From the NCBI GenBank assembly GCA_014385265.1, contig JACRTJ010000024.1, positions 1-64,000 of the forward strand: a DNA stretch of 64,000 nucleotides. The letters are read 5' to 3'. Position numbers and translations under genes: made by a program. Source of the DNA: Enterocloster hominis (ex Liu et al. 2021). GTDB taxonomy: Bacteria > Bacillota > Clostridia > Lachnospirales > Lachnospiraceae. Below the pieces are notes generated by a model. It made no database searches and was not told the origin of the DNA. It worked only from the letters and a program-made list of their open reading frames with translations. This document shows positions 52,873 to 61,820 of the stretch, piece by piece (position 1 is the stretch's first letter; each line of letters begins with the position of its first letter).

Positions 52873-54237
52873 ATGGCATTTGAAAGCTTAGCCGATAAAT
52901 TGCAGAATGTCTTTAAAAACTTAAGAGGCAAAGGGCGTTTAACCGAAGCCGATGTAAAGACCGCACTAAAAGAAGTGAAAATGGCGCTTCTGGAGGCGGA
53001 TGTAAGTTTTAAAGTCGTAAAACAGTTCATCAGTTCTGTACAGGAACGGGCAGTGGGACAGGATGTTCTTACAAGCCTGACTCCGGGACAGATGGTGATA
53101 AAGATCGTAAACGAGGAGCTTGTGAAGCTTATGGGCTCCGAGACCACTGAGATCGCCTTAAAGCCCCAGAATGAGATCACGGTGATCATGATGATCGGTC
53201 TCCAGGGCGCCGGTAAGACGACCACCACCGCAAAGCTGGCGGGAAAATTCAAGGCCAAAGGAAGGAATCCCCTGCTGGCGGCCTGCGATATCTACCGCCC
53301 GGCAGCCATTAAGCAGCTGCAGGTCAACGGTGAAAAGGTGGGTGTTCCCGTATTCTCCATGGGAGAGAACAATTCTCCGGTGAATATCGCAAAAGCGGCA
53401 GTGGAGCACGCAAAAAAGGAAGGCTGTAACCTGGTATTCCTGGATACGGCCGGACGGCTTCAGATCGATGAGGCCATGATGGAGGAGCTTGTCCAGATCA
53501 AGGAAGCGGTCCATGTGGATCAGACCATTCTTGTGGTCGACGCCATGACGGGCCAGGATGCAGTCAATGTGGCCGGAAGCTTCAATGATAAGATCGGTGT
53601 GGACGGCGTGATCCTCACAAAGCTGGACGGTGACACCAGAGGCGGCGCGGCGCTTTCGATCCGCTCTGTCACAGGCCGCCCCATCCTGTATGTGGGTATG
53701 GGAGAAAAGCTTTCCGACCTGGAACAGTTTTATCCCGACCGGATGGCTTCCAGGATCCTGGGAATGGGCGATATCCTTTCCTTGATCGAAAAAGCCGAGT
53801 TTGAGGTGAGCGAAGAGAAGGCAAAGGAAATGAGCCAGAAGCTCCGCAAAGCCGAATTTGATTTCAACGATTTCCTGGATCAGATGAACCAGATCAAAAA
53901 GATGGGCGGTATGGGCAGCATCCTGAATATGATGCCCGGAATGTCCCAGCTGAAGGGAAATGTTGATATAGACGAGAAATCCATGGACCGTGTGGAGGCT
54001 ATTATCCTCTCGATGACAAAGGAGGAGCGCGCCAACCCGTCGATCTTAAATCCTTCCAGGAAGCAGAGGATCGCCAGGGGAGCAGGCGTGGAGGTGGCCG
54101 AGGTCAACCGGATCGTCAAGCAGTTTGAACAGTCCAAAAAGCTGATGAAGCAGCTTCCCGGTATGATGGGCGGCAGGCGCAAAGGCGGGCTGGGAGGACT
54201 TTCGGGCATGATGGGCAAATTCAAGATGCCGTTTTAG
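52873..54237 (+). CDS. ffh: Signal recognition particle GTPase Ffh
   Basis: A 454-residue SRP54 homologue that targets membrane proteins to FtsY and the translocon. The N domain is followed by the G domain (GLQGAGKTTTTAKLAGKFK, DIYRPAAIKQLQ, FLDTAGRLQID, TKLDGDTRGGAALSI) and then the methionine-rich M domain (MNQIKKMGGMGSILNMMPGM, ending KLMKQLPGMMGGRRKGGLGG). GGGAGAGGTTAA precedes the ATG. Confidence 0.98.
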   Translation: MAFESLADKLQNVFKNLRGKGRLTEADVKTALKEVKMALLEADVSFKVVKQFISSVQERAVGQDVLTSLTPGQMVIKIVNEELVKLMGSETTEIALKPQNEITVIMMIGLQGAGKTTTTAKLAGKFKAKGRNPLLAACDIYRPAAIKQLQVNGEKVGVPVFSMGENNSPVNIAKAAVEHAKKEGCNLVFLDTAGRLQIDEAMMEELVQIKEAVHVDQTILVVDAMTGQDAVNVAGSFNDKIGVDGVILTKLDGDTRGGAALSIRSVTGRPILYVGMGEKLSDLEQFYPDRMASRILGMGDILSLIEKAEFEVSEEKAKEMSQKLRKAEFDFNDFLDQMNQIKKMGGMGSILNMMPGMSQLKGNVDIDEKSMDRVEAIILSMTKEERANPSILNPSRKQRIARGAGVEVAEVNRIVKQFEQSKKLMKQLPGMMGGRRKGGLGGLSGMMGKFKMPF

Positions 54238-54315
54238 CCCGCAGAAACGACAGCAGATGCATTTTATGCATGGCTTATAAAAACTTTTTTAAATAATCAT
54301 GGAGGTAAAAGTATA

Positions 54316-54561
54316 ATGGCAGTAAAGATGAGATTAAGAAGAATGGGTCAGAAGAAGGCTCCTTTTTATAGAGTCGTAGTTGCAGATTCCCGCTCCCCGA
54401 GAGATGGAAGATTTATCGAGGAGGTTGGTATCTACGATCCCAACACTGAGCCCAGCACCATCAAATTCAACGAGGAAGCAGCTAAGAAGTGGTTAGCAAC
54501 AGGCGCACAGCCGACTGAGACCGTTGGCAAGCTCTTAAAGGCAGCCGGCATCACCCAGTAA
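54316..54561 (+). CDS. rpsP: Ribosomal protein S16
   Basis: An 81-residue small-subunit protein: [54 protein letters not shown] precedes the ATG. It is followed by khpA, rimM and trmD as in most Firmicutes. Codon use is highly biased, in line with strong expression. Confidence 0.98.
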   Translation: MAVKMRLRRMGQKKAPFYRVVVADSRSPRDGRFIEEVGIYDPNTEPSTIKFNEEAAKKWLATGAQPTETVGKLLKAAGITQ

Positions 54562-54575
54562 TGTGAGGTGTTTTC

Positions 54576-54803
54576 ATGAAGGAACTGGTTGAAGTTATCG
54601 CCAAAGCACTGGTTGATAATCCAGACGAGGTTGTGGTTACAGAATCTGAGAACGACGACGAATTAGTCATCGAGCTCAAGGTTGCTCCTTCTGACATGGG
54701 AAAGGTCATCGGCAAGCAGGGAAGGATCGCAAAGGCCATCCGCTCCGTTGTCAAGGCCGCATCTTCCAGACTGGAAAAGAAGGTTATGGTTGAGATTCAG
54801 TAA
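54576..54803 (+). CDS. khpA: KH-domain RNA-binding protein KhpA
   Basis: A 75-residue single KH domain with the GKQG loop in MGKVIGKQGRIAKAIRSVVKAA, formerly YlqC. It binds RNA as a partner of KhpB/Jag and influences cell elongation in related bacteria. GTGAGGTG precedes the ATG. It is 14 bases behind rpsP and followed by a terminator. Confidence 0.95.
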   Translation: MKELVEVIAKALVDNPDEVVVTESENDDELVIELKVAPSDMGKVIGKQGRIAKAIRSVVKAASSRLEKKVMVEIQ

Positions 54804-54811
54804 CGTTCATA

Positions 54812-54850
54812 AAAGACTGGGGTCAGAGAAATTTGATCACAGTCTTTTTT
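54812..54850 (+). terminator. Terminator after khpA
   Basis: AAAGACTG at 54812-54819 pairs with CAGTCTTT at 54840-54847, with a partly paired inner loop (GTCA/TGAT region) and a run of T. Some read-through into rimM is expected. Confidence 0.75.
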
Positions 54851-54921
54851 GTACGGCTGCGGACCGCGCGCCAGGGACATGGGCCGCTGTGCGCCGGTTC
54901 CGCTTTTGAAAGGATGGAACA

Positions 54922-55434
54922 ATGGAAAATCTGCTTCGCGTCGGTGTGATCACATCGGCTCACGGTGTCCGGGGAGAAGTGAAGGTATTCCCTACTACGG
55001 ACGATAACAGCCGTTTCAAGACATTAAAACACGTCCTCATGGACACAGGAAAAGAAAAAATACCCTTGGAGATCGAGCATGTGAAATTTTTTAAAAACAT
55101 GGTCATTTTAAAATTCAAGGGGTTTGACAATAAGAATGACGTGGAGATGTGGCGTCAGAGGGATCTTCTGATCACCAGGGACCAGGCAGTGGAGCTTGCG
55201 CCGGACGAAAACTTCATTGCTGACCTCATTGGCCTTACAGCCGTAACAGATGAAGGGGTGGTCCTGGGTACTCTTACGGATGTGCTCCAGACCGGGGCCA
55301 ACGACGTGTACTGCGTAAAAATGGAGAACGGAAAGGAGCTTCTCCTGCCGGCCATTAAAGACTGCATCTTAAACGTGGATCTGGAAAAACAGGAGATGCT
55401 GGTCCATGTGCTGGACGGCCTCCTGGATCTGTAA
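54922..55434 (+). CDS. rimM: 16S rRNA processing protein RimM
   Basis: A 170-residue 30S assembly factor that binds S19. The N-terminal RimM domain ([25 protein letters not shown]) is followed by the PRC barrel ([30 protein letters not shown]). GAAAGGATGGAAC precedes the ATG. It precedes trmD by 12 bases. Confidence 0.96.
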   Translation: MENLLRVGVITSAHGVRGEVKVFPTTDDNSRFKTLKHVLMDTGKEKIPLEIEHVKFFKNMVILKFKGFDNKNDVEMWRQRDLLITRDQAVELAPDENFIADLIGLTAVTDEGVVLGTLTDVLQTGANDVYCVKMENGKELLLPAIKDCILNVDLEKQEMLVHVLDGLLDL

Positions 55435-55446
55435 TGGAGGAAGACC

Positions 55447-56208
55447 ATGAATTTTCATGTAATGACATTGTTTCCGGAAATGGTCATGAACGGGTTAAAT
55501 ACCAGTATCCTGGGACGGGCCGCCTCCAATGGGCTTCTGGCCTTTGAGGCCATCAACATCCGTGATTACACCCTGGAGCGCCACGGAAAGGTGGACGACT
55601 ACCCTTACGGCGGAGGCGCCGGAATGGTCATGCAGGCGGAGCCCATTTACCGCGCCTATACGGCACTCTGCGACCGCATCGGCCACAGGCCCCGGGTGGT
55701 TTACATGACGCCCCAGGGACGGACCTTTACCCAGAAGATCGCCGAGGAACTGGCAAAGGAAGAGGAGCTGGTTTTTCTCTGCGGCCATTATGAGGGCGTG
55801 GATGAGCGGGTCCTGGAAATGATCGCCACCGATTATCTTTCTGCGGGAGATTATGTGCTCACCGGCGGCGAGCTGCCGGCCATGATGATGATCGACTGTA
55901 TTTCCAGGCTGGTGCCCGGCGTTTTAAATAACGACGTTTCGGCGGAGTTTGAATCCTTCCACGATAATCTCCTGGAATATCCCCAGTACAGCCGTCCCGA
56001 GGAATTTATGGGAAAAAAGGTGCCGGAGATCCTTCTTTCTGGCCATCATGCCAATATTGAAAAATGGAGACGGGAGCAGTCCATTATCCGGACCCTGGAA
56101 CGGAGGCCGGAGCTTTTGGAGGAAGCGGTGCTCTCCAAAAAGGAAAAGCTCTTCCTGGAGGAGCTTTTGAGAAAAAAGGCGGAAAACCAGGAAGAAGATA
56201 CGATTTAG
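55447..56208 (+). CDS. trmD: tRNA (guanine37-N1)-methyltransferase TrmD
   Basis: A 253-residue SPOUT-class enzyme that makes m1G37, preventing frameshifts. The knotted SAM site is FLCGHYEGVDERVLE and YVLTGGELPAMMMIDCISRLVPGVL. DDYPYGGGAGMVMQAEP is also conserved. GGAGGAAGACC precedes the ATG. rplS follows, after its own promoter and leader. Confidence 0.97.
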   Translation: MNFHVMTLFPEMVMNGLNTSILGRAASNGLLAFEAINIRDYTLERHGKVDDYPYGGGAGMVMQAEPIYRAYTALCDRIGHRPRVVYMTPQGRTFTQKIAEELAKEEELVFLCGHYEGVDERVLEMIATDYLSAGDYVLTGGELPAMMMIDCISRLVPGVLNNDVSAEFESFHDNLLEYPQYSRPEEFMGKKVPEILLSGHHANIEKWRREQSIIRTLERRPELLEEAVLSKKEKLFLEELLRKKAENQEEDTI

Positions 56209-56211
56209 TCC

Positions 56212-56240
56212 TTGCAATTTGGACAGACATATGCTATAAT
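56212..56240 (+). promoter_or_regulatory. Promoter of rplS
   Basis: TTGCAA at 56212-56217 and TATAAT at 56235-56240 with a 17-base spacer, at the end of trmD. Confidence 0.8.
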
Positions 56241-56247
56241 CATAAAC

Positions 56248-56326
56248 CGTGAAATAAGAGATGGTCCGCTGCCGCGTACTGATACTCATACCGCGGGTAA
56301 GAACATCGAATACTTTAAGGAGGTTC
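56248..56326 (+). promoter_or_regulatory. Probable L19 leader RNA
   Basis: The untranslated leader between the rplS promoter and its ribosome site contains GC-rich complementary stretches (CCGCG at about 56272 and CGCGG at about 56292) and ends AAGGAGG at 56317-56323. Firmicutes rplS genes often carry an autoregulatory L19 leader at this position. I assign it mainly from location and the paired segments. Confidence 0.5.
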
Positions 56327-56332
56327 ATGAAT

Positions 56333-56680
56333 ATGAACGAAATTATCAAGAATATCGAAGCCGCCCAGTTAAAGGAAACTGTACCGAGCTTCAACGTAGG
56401 TGACACTGTAAGAGTATCTGCTAAGATCCGCGAGGGCAACCGCGAGAGAATCCAGGTGTTCGAGGGAACTGTTATCAAGAGACAGAACGGCGGAGTAAGA
56501 GAGACCTTCACTGTCAGAAAGAATTCCAACGGCATCGGCGTTGAAAAGACCTGGCCGCTTCATTCTCCGTCTGTTGAGAATATCGAAGTTGTAAGAAGAG
56601 GTAAAGTACGCCGTGCAAAACTGAACTACTTAAGAACAAGAGTAGGTAAGGCTGCTAAGGTTAAAGAGTTAGTAAAATAA
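56333..56680 (+). CDS. rplS: Ribosomal protein L19
   Basis: A 115-residue large-subunit protein at the 30S-50S interface: [73 protein letters not shown] in outline. ATG 56333 lies nine bases after AAGGAGG; ATG 56327 is too close. Length matches the family. Confidence 0.97.
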   Translation: MNEIIKNIEAAQLKETVPSFNVGDTVRVSAKIREGNRERIQVFEGTVIKRQNGGVRETFTVRKNSNGIGVEKTWPLHSPSVENIEVVRRGKVRRAKLNYLRTRVGKAAKVKELVK

Positions 56681-56697
56681 TTTGTAACTGGCAGAAT

Positions 56698-56731
56698 GAG
56701 GGGAACAATGAAAATTGTCCCCCTCTTTTTT
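56698..56731 (+). terminator. Terminator after rplS
   Basis: A 12-base stem with one mismatch (56698-56709 with 56714-56725), closed by a GAAA tetraloop and followed by six T. The ATG at 56696 lies at its foot and is not the lepB start. Confidence 0.92.
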
Positions 56732-56752
56732 CAATATTCCGGAGGTGCTTTT

Positions 56753-57316
56753 GTGGAATTTTACCATGAAAAGGATGAGAACCGGCTCCATTCGGTGGTC
56801 AACTGGATCGTAGACATCGCGGTGGTCATCGCCTTCGCCTGCTATCTGGTCTATGGCTTTGGAGGCCGGATCGAGGTAAACGGCGGCTCCATGAAGCCGG
56901 CACTGGACTCCGGCGACGTGGTTTTAGTAAACCGGCTGGCGTATGCCCTGGGAAGTCCCAGGCGGTTTGATATCGCAGTGTTTTCCCAGGGGGATCAGAC
57001 TTTTAATATGAAGCGGATCATTGGCCTTCCGGGTGAAACAGTGCAGATCAGGGAGAATCAGGTCTATATCAATGGAGAACCTCTGGAAGCAGAGGGGGCG
57101 CTGGACGCGGCCTCCATCGCCGGGCTGGCAGAATATCCCATGGAGCTTTCCGAGGATGAATATTTTCTCTTGGGAGATAACAGGGAGTCCAGTGAGGACA
57201 GCCGTTTTTCCAGCATCGGGAATGTAAAAAGGGACCAGCTGATCGGGAAGGTATGGTTCAGGATCCAGCCGTTTTCCCAGTTCGGGCCGGTCAGTCTGAA
57301 AGGAGAAGAAGGATGA
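56753..57316 (+). CDS. lepB: Signal peptidase I
   Basis: A 187-residue membrane serine protease that releases exported proteins. One N-terminal transmembrane helix (about 15-36) is followed by the catalytic Ser46 in VNGGSMKPALDSGDVVLVNRL, Lys87 in NMKRIIGLPGE, and LLGDNRESSEDSRFSSIG (box E). The start is GTG 56753, seven bases behind GGAGG; an apparent longer version begins inside the rplS terminator and is rejected. It overlaps rbgA by four bases. Confidence 0.95.
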   Translation: MEFYHEKDENRLHSVVNWIVDIAVVIAFACYLVYGFGGRIEVNGGSMKPALDSGDVVLVNRLAYALGSPRRFDIAVFSQGDQTFNMKRIIGLPGETVQIRENQVYINGEPLEAEGALDAASIAGLAEYPMELSEDEYFLLGDNRESSEDSRFSSIGNVKRDQLIGKVWFRIQPFSQFGPVSLKGEEG

Positions 57317-58185
57317 ATATACAGTGGTATCCGGGCCATATGACAAAGGCCAAAAGGGCCATGCAGGAGGATATTAAGCTGATCGATCTGATCATCGAGC
57401 TGGTGGATGCCAGGGCGCCTTTATCCAGCCGGAATCCGGACATCGACGATCTGGGCCGGGGAAAGGCACGGATGGTGCTGCTCAATAAGGCGGATCTGGC
57501 CAGTGAGGCCGGAAATGCTGCCTGGACCCGGTATTTTGAAGCCAAGGGCTTCCAGGTGATGAAGATCGACGCCCGACAGAAGGCTTCCTTAAAGCAGATC
57601 CATAGTGTGATCCAGGAGGCATGTAAGGAAAAGATCGAGCGGGACCGGAGGCGCGGGATCTTAAACCGGCCGGTGCGGGCCATGGTGGCAGGGATCCCCA
57701 ATGTGGGAAAATCCACGTTTATCAACAGCTTTGCCGGAAAGGCAGCGGCTAAAACAGGAAATAAGCCGGGCGTTACCAAGGGAAACCAGTGGATCCGTCT
57801 GAATAAGCAGGTGGAGCTTCTGGATACGCCAGGGATCCTGTGGCCAAAATTTGAGGACCAGTCCGTGGGCCTTAAGCTGGCGTTTTTGGGATCCATCAAC
57901 GACGAGATCCTGAATAAGGACGAGCTGGCAGCAGAGCTCTGCGCATTTTTACTGAAGGCATATCCGGGGCTTCTGGCGGAGCGGTACGGGATCCCGGAGG
58001 ACCGGTCTCCCCACGAGCTTCTGGAGCAGATCGCCATTGCCAGGTCCTGCCTCTTAAAGGGCGGCGGCTATGATGTTCCCAGGGCAGCAAGGCTTTTGCT
58101 GGAGGATTTCCGCAGCGGAAAGCTGGGGCGGATCACACTGGAATTTCCGGAAAATCCCGGATTACAGGAAAATAAGAACAATTAG
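57313..58185 (+). CDS. rbgA: Ribosome biogenesis GTPase YlqF/RbgA
   Basis: A 290-residue circularly permuted GTPase needed for late 50S assembly. The order of motifs is G4 (LLNKADLAS), G1 (GIPNVGKSTFINSFAGK), G3 (LDTPGILWPK), as expected for the permuted class. IQWYPGHMTKAKRAMQEDI opens the protein. AGGAGAAGAAGG precedes the ATG, which overlaps the lepB stop. rnhB follows after 56 bases. Confidence 0.96.
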   Translation: MNIQWYPGHMTKAKRAMQEDIKLIDLIIELVDARAPLSSRNPDIDDLGRGKARMVLLNKADLASEAGNAAWTRYFEAKGFQVMKIDARQKASLKQIHSVIQEACKEKIERDRRRGILNRPVRAMVAGIPNVGKSTFINSFAGKAAAKTGNKPGVTKGNQWIRLNKQVELLDTPGILWPKFEDQSVGLKLAFLGSINDEILNKDELAAELCAFLLKAYPGLLAERYGIPEDRSPHELLEQIAIARSCLLKGGGYDVPRAARLLLEDFRSGKLGRITLEFPENPGLQENKNN

Positions 58186-58241
58186 GAGGCCGGCGGCAGA
58201 GGAGAGTCTGTCTGCTGCCGGATCTGCAAAGGAAGGCACAT

Positions 58242-58883
58242 ATGGCAAGAACACTGACAGGAGAACGGCTGGAGAAGGAGCTTTTACGGCTGGAGGCCAT
58301 GAAGGCATACGAAAAGGAGAATAAGGACTGTGCCCTGATCTGCGGGATCGACGAGGCAGGAAGAGGGCCGCTGGCGGGACCGGTGGCTGCCGGGGCGGTG
58401 ATCCTTCCCAGGGACTGCACCATCCTGTATCTCAACGATTCAAAGAAGCTGTCGGAAAAGCGGCGGGAGGAGCTGTTCCTGGAGATAAAGGAAAAGGCCC
58501 TGGCTTGGAATGTGGCGGTGGTCTCCCCGGCCAGGATCGATGAGATCAACATCCTCCAGGCCACCTATGAGGCCATGCGGGCGGCCATCGGCGGCCTTTC
58601 CCAGACGCCGGACCTGCTTTTAAACGATGCGGTCACCATTCCGGGAATGGAGATCCCGCAGATTCCCATTGTCAAGGGAGACGCCAAAAGCGTATCCATA
58701 GCCGCGGCCAGCATCCTGGCCAAGGTTACCAGGGACCATCTGATGGCGGAGTATGACAAGCTGTATCCCGGGTATGGATTTGCAAAGCATAAGGGCTACG
58801 GAACTGCGGCCCATATTGCAGCCTTAAGGGAACTGGGTCCGTCGCCCATCCACCGGAGGACCTTTATTAAAAATTTCGTGTAG
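58242..58883 (+). CDS. rnhB: Ribonuclease HII
   Basis: A 213-residue enzyme that removes ribonucleotides from DNA. The metal-binding acidic residues sit in CGIDEAGRGPLAGPV (Asp, Glu), LLNDAVTIPG (Asp), and KGDAKSVSIAAASILAKVTRD. HKGYGTAAHIAALRELGPSPIHR closes the fold. The ribosome site AAGGAAGG is a little weak. It is placed with rbgA and yraN as usual. Confidence 0.96.
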   Translation: MARTLTGERLEKELLRLEAMKAYEKENKDCALICGIDEAGRGPLAGPVAAGAVILPRDCTILYLNDSKKLSEKRREELFLEIKEKALAWNVAVVSPARIDEINILQATYEAMRAAIGGLSQTPDLLLNDAVTIPGMEIPQIPIVKGDAKSVSIAAASILAKVTRDHLMAEYDKLYPGYGFAKHKGYGTAAHIAALRELGPSPIHRRTFIKNFV

Positions 58884-58901
58884 CTTCGGAAAGGAGCCTT
58901 T

Positions 58902-59249
58902 GTGGGACAGAATAAGCGGATGGAAGGAAGCCGGTATGAGCAGCTGGCGGCCCGGTATCTGGAACAGAAAGGGATGGATGTCCTGGAACTGAATTACCGG
59001 TGCCGCACCGGCGAGATCGACATCATTGCCAGGGACGGCGGATATCTGGTCTTTGTGGAGGTCAAATACAGGAAAACGAAAAGGGCCGGATATGCGCTGG
59101 AGGCCATCGACAGCCGGAAGGCCGGACAGGTGCGCCGGGTGGCGGCTGTCTATCTTTATGAGCACGGATTTCCGGAGTCTGCGGCCTGCCGGTTTGACGC
59201 GGTGGGGATCGACGGAGAGCAGATCACACATTTAATAAATGCGTTTTAG
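58902..59249 (+). CDS. YraN family nuclease-like protein (UPF0102)
   Basis: A 115-residue protein with a restriction-endonuclease-like fold: YLEQKGMDVLELNYRCRTGEIDIIARDGGYLVFVEVKYR, in which E-x-D and E-V-K are the putative metal and catalytic residues. The start is GTG 58902 with AAAGGAG upstream. It follows rnhB by 18 bases. The function is unproven; linkage suggests a nucleic-acid role. Confidence 0.93.
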   Translation: MGQNKRMEGSRYEQLAARYLEQKGMDVLELNYRCRTGEIDIIARDGGYLVFVEVKYRKTKRAGYALEAIDSRKAGQVRRVAAVYLYEHGFPESAACRFDAVGIDGEQITHLINAF

Positions 59250-59264
59250 ACGGGAGAGATATAC

Positions 59265-60125
59265 ATGTATGACTGGAAAAGAAAGGGAGACGGCGGTCTT
59301 ATAAAGGAAGTCACAAGGGATGGAGTCACGTGGCTTTCCTTCCCGGCCCTGGAAGAAACAGGGCTTGTGGCCCACGCCTTCTCCACCCGTATGGGCGGTG
59401 TGAGCAAAGGGTGCTATTCCACCATGAATTTTTCTTTTACCCGGGGAGACGATCCGGAGGCGGTACGGGAAAATTACAGGCGTATGGCAAAGGCCCTGGG
59501 CGTGGATGAGACACGCATGGTCCTGACGTGGCAGACCCACACCATCAACGTGCGGACCGTGACCCCGGAGGATGAGGGAAAGGGGATCGTACAGGAACGG
59601 GATTACCGGGATGTGGACGGACTGATCACAGACCGGCCCGGCGTGACGCTGGTGACATTTTTTGCCGACTGCGTGCCGCTGTATTTTCTGGACCGGAAAA
59701 GAAGGGCCATCGGTCTGGCCCATTCGGGCTGGAGAGGGACCGTAAACCGCATGGGCCAGGCGGTTCTGTCGGCCATGGAAAAGGAGTACGGCACGGATCC
59801 GGCTGATGTGACGGCCTGTATCGGCCCCAGCATCTGCCAGGACTGCTATGAAGTGGGAGAGGAAGTGATCGCTGAATTTGCGGCGGCCTTCCGGGAAGAG
59901 CACCACCCGGCGCTTTTCTACAAAAAAGAGAATGGAAAATACCAGCTGGATCTCTGGGAGGCCAACCGGATTGTTCTCCGGGAAGCGGGCGTGCCGGAGA
60001 CAGGGATCTCTGTGACGGATATCTGTACCCACTGCAATCCAGAGCTTTTGTTTTCCCACCGGACGTCGGCAGACCGGCGGGGAAATCTCTGTGCATTCCT
60101 CTGCTTAAAGGAAGAAGGCAGATAG
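59265..60125 (+). CDS. pgeF: PgeF-type laccase-domain protein (YfiH/YlmD)
   Basis: A 286-residue multi-copper-polyphenol-oxidoreductase-fold protein, implicated in peptidoglycan precursor editing or as a purine nucleoside phosphorylase. The metal residues are seen in LTWQTHTINV (His), FFADCVPLYFLD (Cys) and IGLAHSGWRGTVNRMG (His). CIGPSICQDCYEVGEEV is also typical. GACGGGAGAG lies upstream of the ATG at 59265; the sequence MYDWKRKGD may be extended relative to some relatives. Confidence 0.92.
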   Translation: MYDWKRKGDGGLIKEVTRDGVTWLSFPALEETGLVAHAFSTRMGGVSKGCYSTMNFSFTRGDDPEAVRENYRRMAKALGVDETRMVLTWQTHTINVRTVTPEDEGKGIVQERDYRDVDGLITDRPGVTLVTFFADCVPLYFLDRKRRAIGLAHSGWRGTVNRMGQAVLSAMEKEYGTDPADVTACIGPSICQDCYEVGEEVIAEFAAAFREEHHPALFYKKENGKYQLDLWEANRIVLREAGVPETGISVTDICTHCNPELLFSHRTSADRRGNLCAFLCLKEEGR

Positions 60126-60265
60126 CAGGCCCGGGCTTTGCAAAAAATGACATTTAACGAAAAACCTTCTAGTGTATTATTTTCTCCAGAGACCATAATA
60201 GGAGTGTACCAAGAAAACGCCGGAAAAAACAAGGCCGGCAAATACACTCAAAAGGAGGGTTTTAT

Positions 60266-60478
60266 ATGTCCAGTACAAACAATTCTTCCAATCGTATGGT
60301 AGTACCGGAGGCCAAGGAGGCCATGGACAAGTTTAAGATGGAGGTGGCCTCTGAGTTAGGAGTGCCGCTGACCAACGGCTACAATGGAAACCTGACCTCT
60401 TACCAGAACGGCAGCGTAGGCGGCTATATGGTGAAGAAGATGATCGAGGAACAGGAGAAGAAGATGGCGGGCAAATAA
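60266..60478 (+). CDS. Alpha/beta-type small acid-soluble spore protein
   Basis: A 70-residue SASP that coats and protects spore DNA. Conserved blocks: NRMVVPEAKEAMDKFKMEVA with the germination-protease cleavage region KMEVASELG, and LTSYQNGSVGGYMVKKMIEE. AAAGGAGGGTTTTAT precedes the ATG. It is monocistronic, ended by a strong terminator, and would be expected to be driven by forespore sigma-G, whose site I could not pin down. It shows that the host forms endospores. Confidence 0.96.
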   Translation: MSSTNNSSNRMVVPEAKEAMDKFKMEVASELGVPLTNGYNGNLTSYQNGSVGGYMVKKMIEEQEKKMAGK

Positions 60479-60498
60479 AAGCTGCCTGAATCTGACTA

Positions 60499-60546
60499 AA
60501 AAAGGCCTTTCCGTCTGGATCGATTCCAGGGAAAGGCCTTTTTCCT
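60499..60546 (+). terminator. Terminator after spore protein gene
   Basis: A perfect 14-base stem (60499-60512 with 60530-60543), with an inner CTGG/CCAG pairing, and T residues at its 3' end. Confidence 0.92.
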
Positions 60547-60751
60547 TATGGTTCCTCTGCTGTCAGTGTCCATCTTCCACCTCCTTTAAAGCGGGATTTT
60601 GCAGGTTTCACAGATTCTGCGGAAAAACTGCTTGTATATCGCCTTCATTGCGATTATAATTGTGAAGATACTGGAAACAGAAGGGGATGCGGCAGCATGA
60701 GCGTTCCGGTCTCTGGTCCGGAAAAGAAACGACCGCATCGAGAGGTGGCAT

Positions 60752-61312
60752 ATGAGAGTGATCGCAGGCAGCGCCAGACGGCTGCTTTTGAAGACTGTGG
60801 AGGGAATGGACACCCGGCCCACCACAGACCGTATAAAGGAAACCTTATTTAATATGATCCAGAACGACCTTTACGGCCGTTCCTTTCTGGATCTGTTTGC
60901 CGGAAGCGGGGCCATCGGCATCGAGGCTTTAAGCCGCGGGGCATCGGAGGCTGTATTCATTGACAATGGGATCCGCCAGGTATCCTGTATCCGGGACAAT
61001 CTGAAGACCACAAAGCTGGAATCCGGGGCAAAGGTGTTAAACTGCGGCGTGCTGGAGGGACTTTCCCGTCTTGGCCGGGACCATGGTGCCTTTGATTTTA
61101 TATTTATGGATCCGCCCTATGGCTGTGATCTGGAACGCCAGGTACTGGAGGCCTTACAGGATTCGCCTCTGGCTGACGGTGACACGGTCCTTATTGCGGA
61201 GGCTTCCCTGGATACAGATTTTTCCTGGGCAGAGTCCCTGGGCTATGAGATCAGCCGTACCAAGGAATATAAGACAAACAAACATGTATTTTTTAAAAAG
61301 AGGGAAAATTGA
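60752..61312 (+). CDS. rsmD: 16S rRNA (guanine966-N2)-methyltransferase RsmD
   Basis: A 186-residue SAM-dependent enzyme. [20 protein letters not shown] is the SAM-binding glycine loop and [11 protein letters not shown] the D/N-P-P-Y catalytic motif; [15 protein letters not shown] opens it. GAGAGGTGGCAT precedes the ATG. coaD begins two bases after its stop. Confidence 0.96.
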   Translation: MRVIAGSARRLLLKTVEGMDTRPTTDRIKETLFNMIQNDLYGRSFLDLFAGSGAIGIEALSRGASEAVFIDNGIRQVSCIRDNLKTTKLESGAKVLNCGVLEGLSRLGRDHGAFDFIFMDPPYGCDLERQVLEALQDSPLADGDTVLIAEASLDTDFSWAESLGYEISRTKEYKTNKHVFFKKREN

Positions 61313-61313
61313 G

Positions 61314-61811
61314 ATGAAAAAAGCCATTTATCCGGGAAGCTTTGACCCGGTGACCCTGGGACATCTGGATGTGATCCGCCGGGCGTCCCAGCTGTTCGAC
61401 CACCTGGTGATCGCAGTTTTGCATAACAGTGCGAAAACTCCATTGTTTTCCGTGGAAGAACGTGTTAAGATGTTAGAAGAAGCGACAAAGGATATTCCCA
61501 ACGTGGAGGTGAAGGCCTTCGGCGGCCTTACGGTGGAGTTTGCCAGGGAATGCGGGGCCAACGCCCTGGTCCGGGGGCTTCGTGCGATCACGGATTTTGA
61601 ATACGAGCTGCAGATCGCCCAGCTGAACCGGGTGATCGCTCCGGATATCGATACCGTATTTCTGACCACCAATTTAAAATATGCGTATCTGAGCTCCAGC
61701 TCTGTCAAGGAGGTGGCGGCTTACGGCGGTGATATTTCCAATTTTGTGACAGCCGGGGTGGCAGAAGAGGTACATAAGAAATTTCAGAATAAGATCAGGG
61801 GAAAGGAATAA
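61314..61811 (+). CDS. coaD: Phosphopantetheine adenylyltransferase CoaD
   Basis: A 165-residue enzyme making dephospho-CoA from phosphopantetheine and ATP. The nucleotidyltransferase signature is [19 protein letters not shown] (T-x-G-H). [23 protein letters not shown] and [18 protein letters not shown] are conserved. AGGGAAAATTGAG precedes ATG 61314. A larger opening to the left in the same frame overlaps rsmD and is rejected. The rsmD-coaD pair matches ylbH-ylbI of Bacillus. Confidence 0.97.
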   Translation: MKKAIYPGSFDPVTLGHLDVIRRASQLFDHLVIAVLHNSAKTPLFSVEERVKMLEEATKDIPNVEVKAFGGLTVEFARECGANALVRGLRAITDFEYELQIAQLNRVIAPDIDTVFLTTNLKYAYLSSSSVKEVAAYGGDISNFVTAGVAEEVHKKFQNKIRGKE

Positions 61812-61820
61812 GGAAGCAAT

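Noticed and set aside
56696-56752. An upstream start for lepB at ATG 56696
   Set aside because: This stretch is the rplS terminator hairpin and its T tract; GTG 56753 has a proper ribosome site.
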